A stretch of 6,736 nucleotides of DNA, from positions 1-6,736 of the forward strand of contig CALGCG010000142.1 in assembly GCA_937884485.1 (NCBI GenBank), given 5' to 3'. Shown piece by piece: positions 5,963 through 6,736 of the stretch. Origin of the DNA: an uncultured Bacteroidales bacterium (lineage in GTDB: Bacteria > Bacteroidota > Bacteroidia > Bacteroidales > P3). Within the stretch, counting starts at the first letter, position 1. Each line of letters opens with the position of its first letter. The notes below the pieces were generated by a model. That model was not told the DNA's origin. It searched no databases and saw only the letters and a program-made list of their open reading frames with translations. A program made the translations under genes and the position numbers.

Positions 5963-6736
5963 ATGGAAAATATAGAAAGATATAAACATTTAAATAAATA
6001 TTTGAAAGAAAAGTTTGGTGAACGAACTCTAAAAATTTGCATAGATGGGGGTTTTACATGTCCAAATAGAGACGGTACAAAAGGCACTAAAGGATGTATT
6101 TTTTGTAGTGAGAAAGGTTCTGGTGAACATATAAAATCTGCTCCAGATATTTCTACACAAGTAAGAAATTATTTTAAAACATATAAAGCAGAAAGAGCAA
6201 ATAAATTTATTGCATATTTTCAAAATTTTACAAATACTTATGCTTCTGTTGAAATTTTAAAAGAAAAATATGATTCTGCATTAATTGATGATAGAATTGT
6301 TGCTTTAGCTATCGCAACTCGTCCAGACTGTATTAATGAAGAAATATGTAAATTATTGAAATCTTATACAGAAAAATATTATGTTTGGGTTGAATTAGGT
6401 TTGCAAACTTCTAATGATGAAACTGCAAAACTTATTAATCGAGGATATTTAAATGAACAGTTCACTAAAAGTGTTAGTCTTTTAAATGATGCTGGAATTG
6501 ATGTTGTAACTCATATTATGGTTGGACTTCCAAAAGAGACTTTTGAGGATATAAAAGAAACAACTGACTTTTTAAATAAACACAATATTCAAGGTTTAAA
6601 AATCCATTCTTGCTACATAGTAAAAAATACTCGTTTAGCAGACATGTATAATGCTGGAGAATATCAACCAATTACTCTTGAAAATTATATTGAATCAGCT
6701 TATATTTTTAACATCTTATTATTAGATGTCCAATGT
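5963..6736 (+). CDS. Radical SAM protein, YhcC / TIGR01212 type (incomplete at window end)
   Basis: The frame is open from ATG 5963 to the last base, 258 codons without a stop; the family is usually a little over 300 residues, so perhaps 50 or more are missing. Residues 13-25 (YLKEKFGERTLKI) and DGGFTCPNRDG (28-38) match the family's start. Cys33, Cys45 and Cys48 (C-x11-C-x2-C) are the expected ligands of the SAM-binding [4Fe-4S] cluster, a spacing characteristic of this group and unlike the classic CxxxCxxC. Further family-like segments are YFQNFTNTYA, ALAIATRPDC, WVELGLQTS, INRGY, THIMVGLPKET and LKIHSCYIVKNTRLA. The reaction is not established to my knowledge. No Shine-Dalgarno precedes the ATG, and no other in-frame ATG is near. 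The promoter at 5925-5953 implies a nearly leaderless message. It is divergent from the phosphoesterase gene. Confidence 0.9.
   Translation, partial: MENIERYKHLNKYLKEKFGERTLKICIDGGFTCPNRDGTKGTKGCIFCSEKGSGEHIKSAPDISTQVRNYFKTYKAERANKFIAYFQNFTNTYASVEILKEKYDSALIDDRIVALAIATRPDCINEEICKLLKSYTEKYYVWVELGLQTSNDETAKLINRGYLNEQFTKSVSLLNDAGIDVVTHIMVGLPKETFEDIKETTDFLNKHNIQGLKIHSCYIVKNTRLADMYNAGEYQPITLENYIESAYIFNILLLDVQC

Noticed and set aside
5748..6223. Open frames 5748-5975 (+) and 6029-6223 (-)
   Set aside because: The first is antisense to the phosphoesterase gene and its promoter region. The second is antisense to the radical SAM gene. Both translations are Phe/Leu/Cys-rich artefacts of AT-rich DNA.

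Overview
The window looks like two unrelated genomes joined near position 1900. Bases 1 to about 1900 are GC-rich (36 of 60 bases are G/C at 601-660). They carry one gene on the plus strand, with a lipoprotein signal and flanking repeats typical of Bacteroidales (Bacteroidota). Bases from about 1900 to 6736 are very AT-rich (11 of 60 bases are G/C at 2101-2160). They carry strong AAGGAGG-type ribosome sites, TTGACA/TATAAT promoters and a gene set expected of a low-GC Firmicute, probably a gut Clostridia-type bacterium. The SDR gene that abuts the boundary is cut off there and loses roughly its last third. The simplest reading is a metagenome assembly chimera or a similar joining artefact, not a natural operon.

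Left part: an extragenic palindrome and a 19-bp tandem repeat (1-131), a zinc metallopeptidase of the M49 / dipeptidyl-peptidase III type predicted to be a lipoprotein (160-1761), its rho-independent terminator (1787-1826), and two copies of a palindromic repeat (1827-1910), the second of which holds the junction.

Right part, minus strand: a membrane-anchored J-domain protein (2417-3064) followed 13 bases later by a truncated short-chain dehydrogenase (1876-2403), probably one transcription unit with its own extended -10 promoter. Upstream is a monocistronic cytosolic GH13 maltodextrin hydrolase (3182-5035) with a promoter and terminator. Next comes a 216-bp imperfect palindrome (5139-5354) that fills the gap up to a YfcE-type metallophosphoesterase (5350-5889). 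A compact divergent promoter region then drives a plus-strand radical SAM protein of the YhcC/TIGR01212 type (5963 to the window end, incomplete), apparently on a leaderless or nearly leaderless message.

The genes on the right are mostly housekeeping or metabolic, and no shared pathway links them. I found no defence system, CRISPR array, tRNA, rRNA or transposase gene. The least explained element is the 216-bp palindrome. The most consequential observation for anyone using this contig is the probable chimeric junction.
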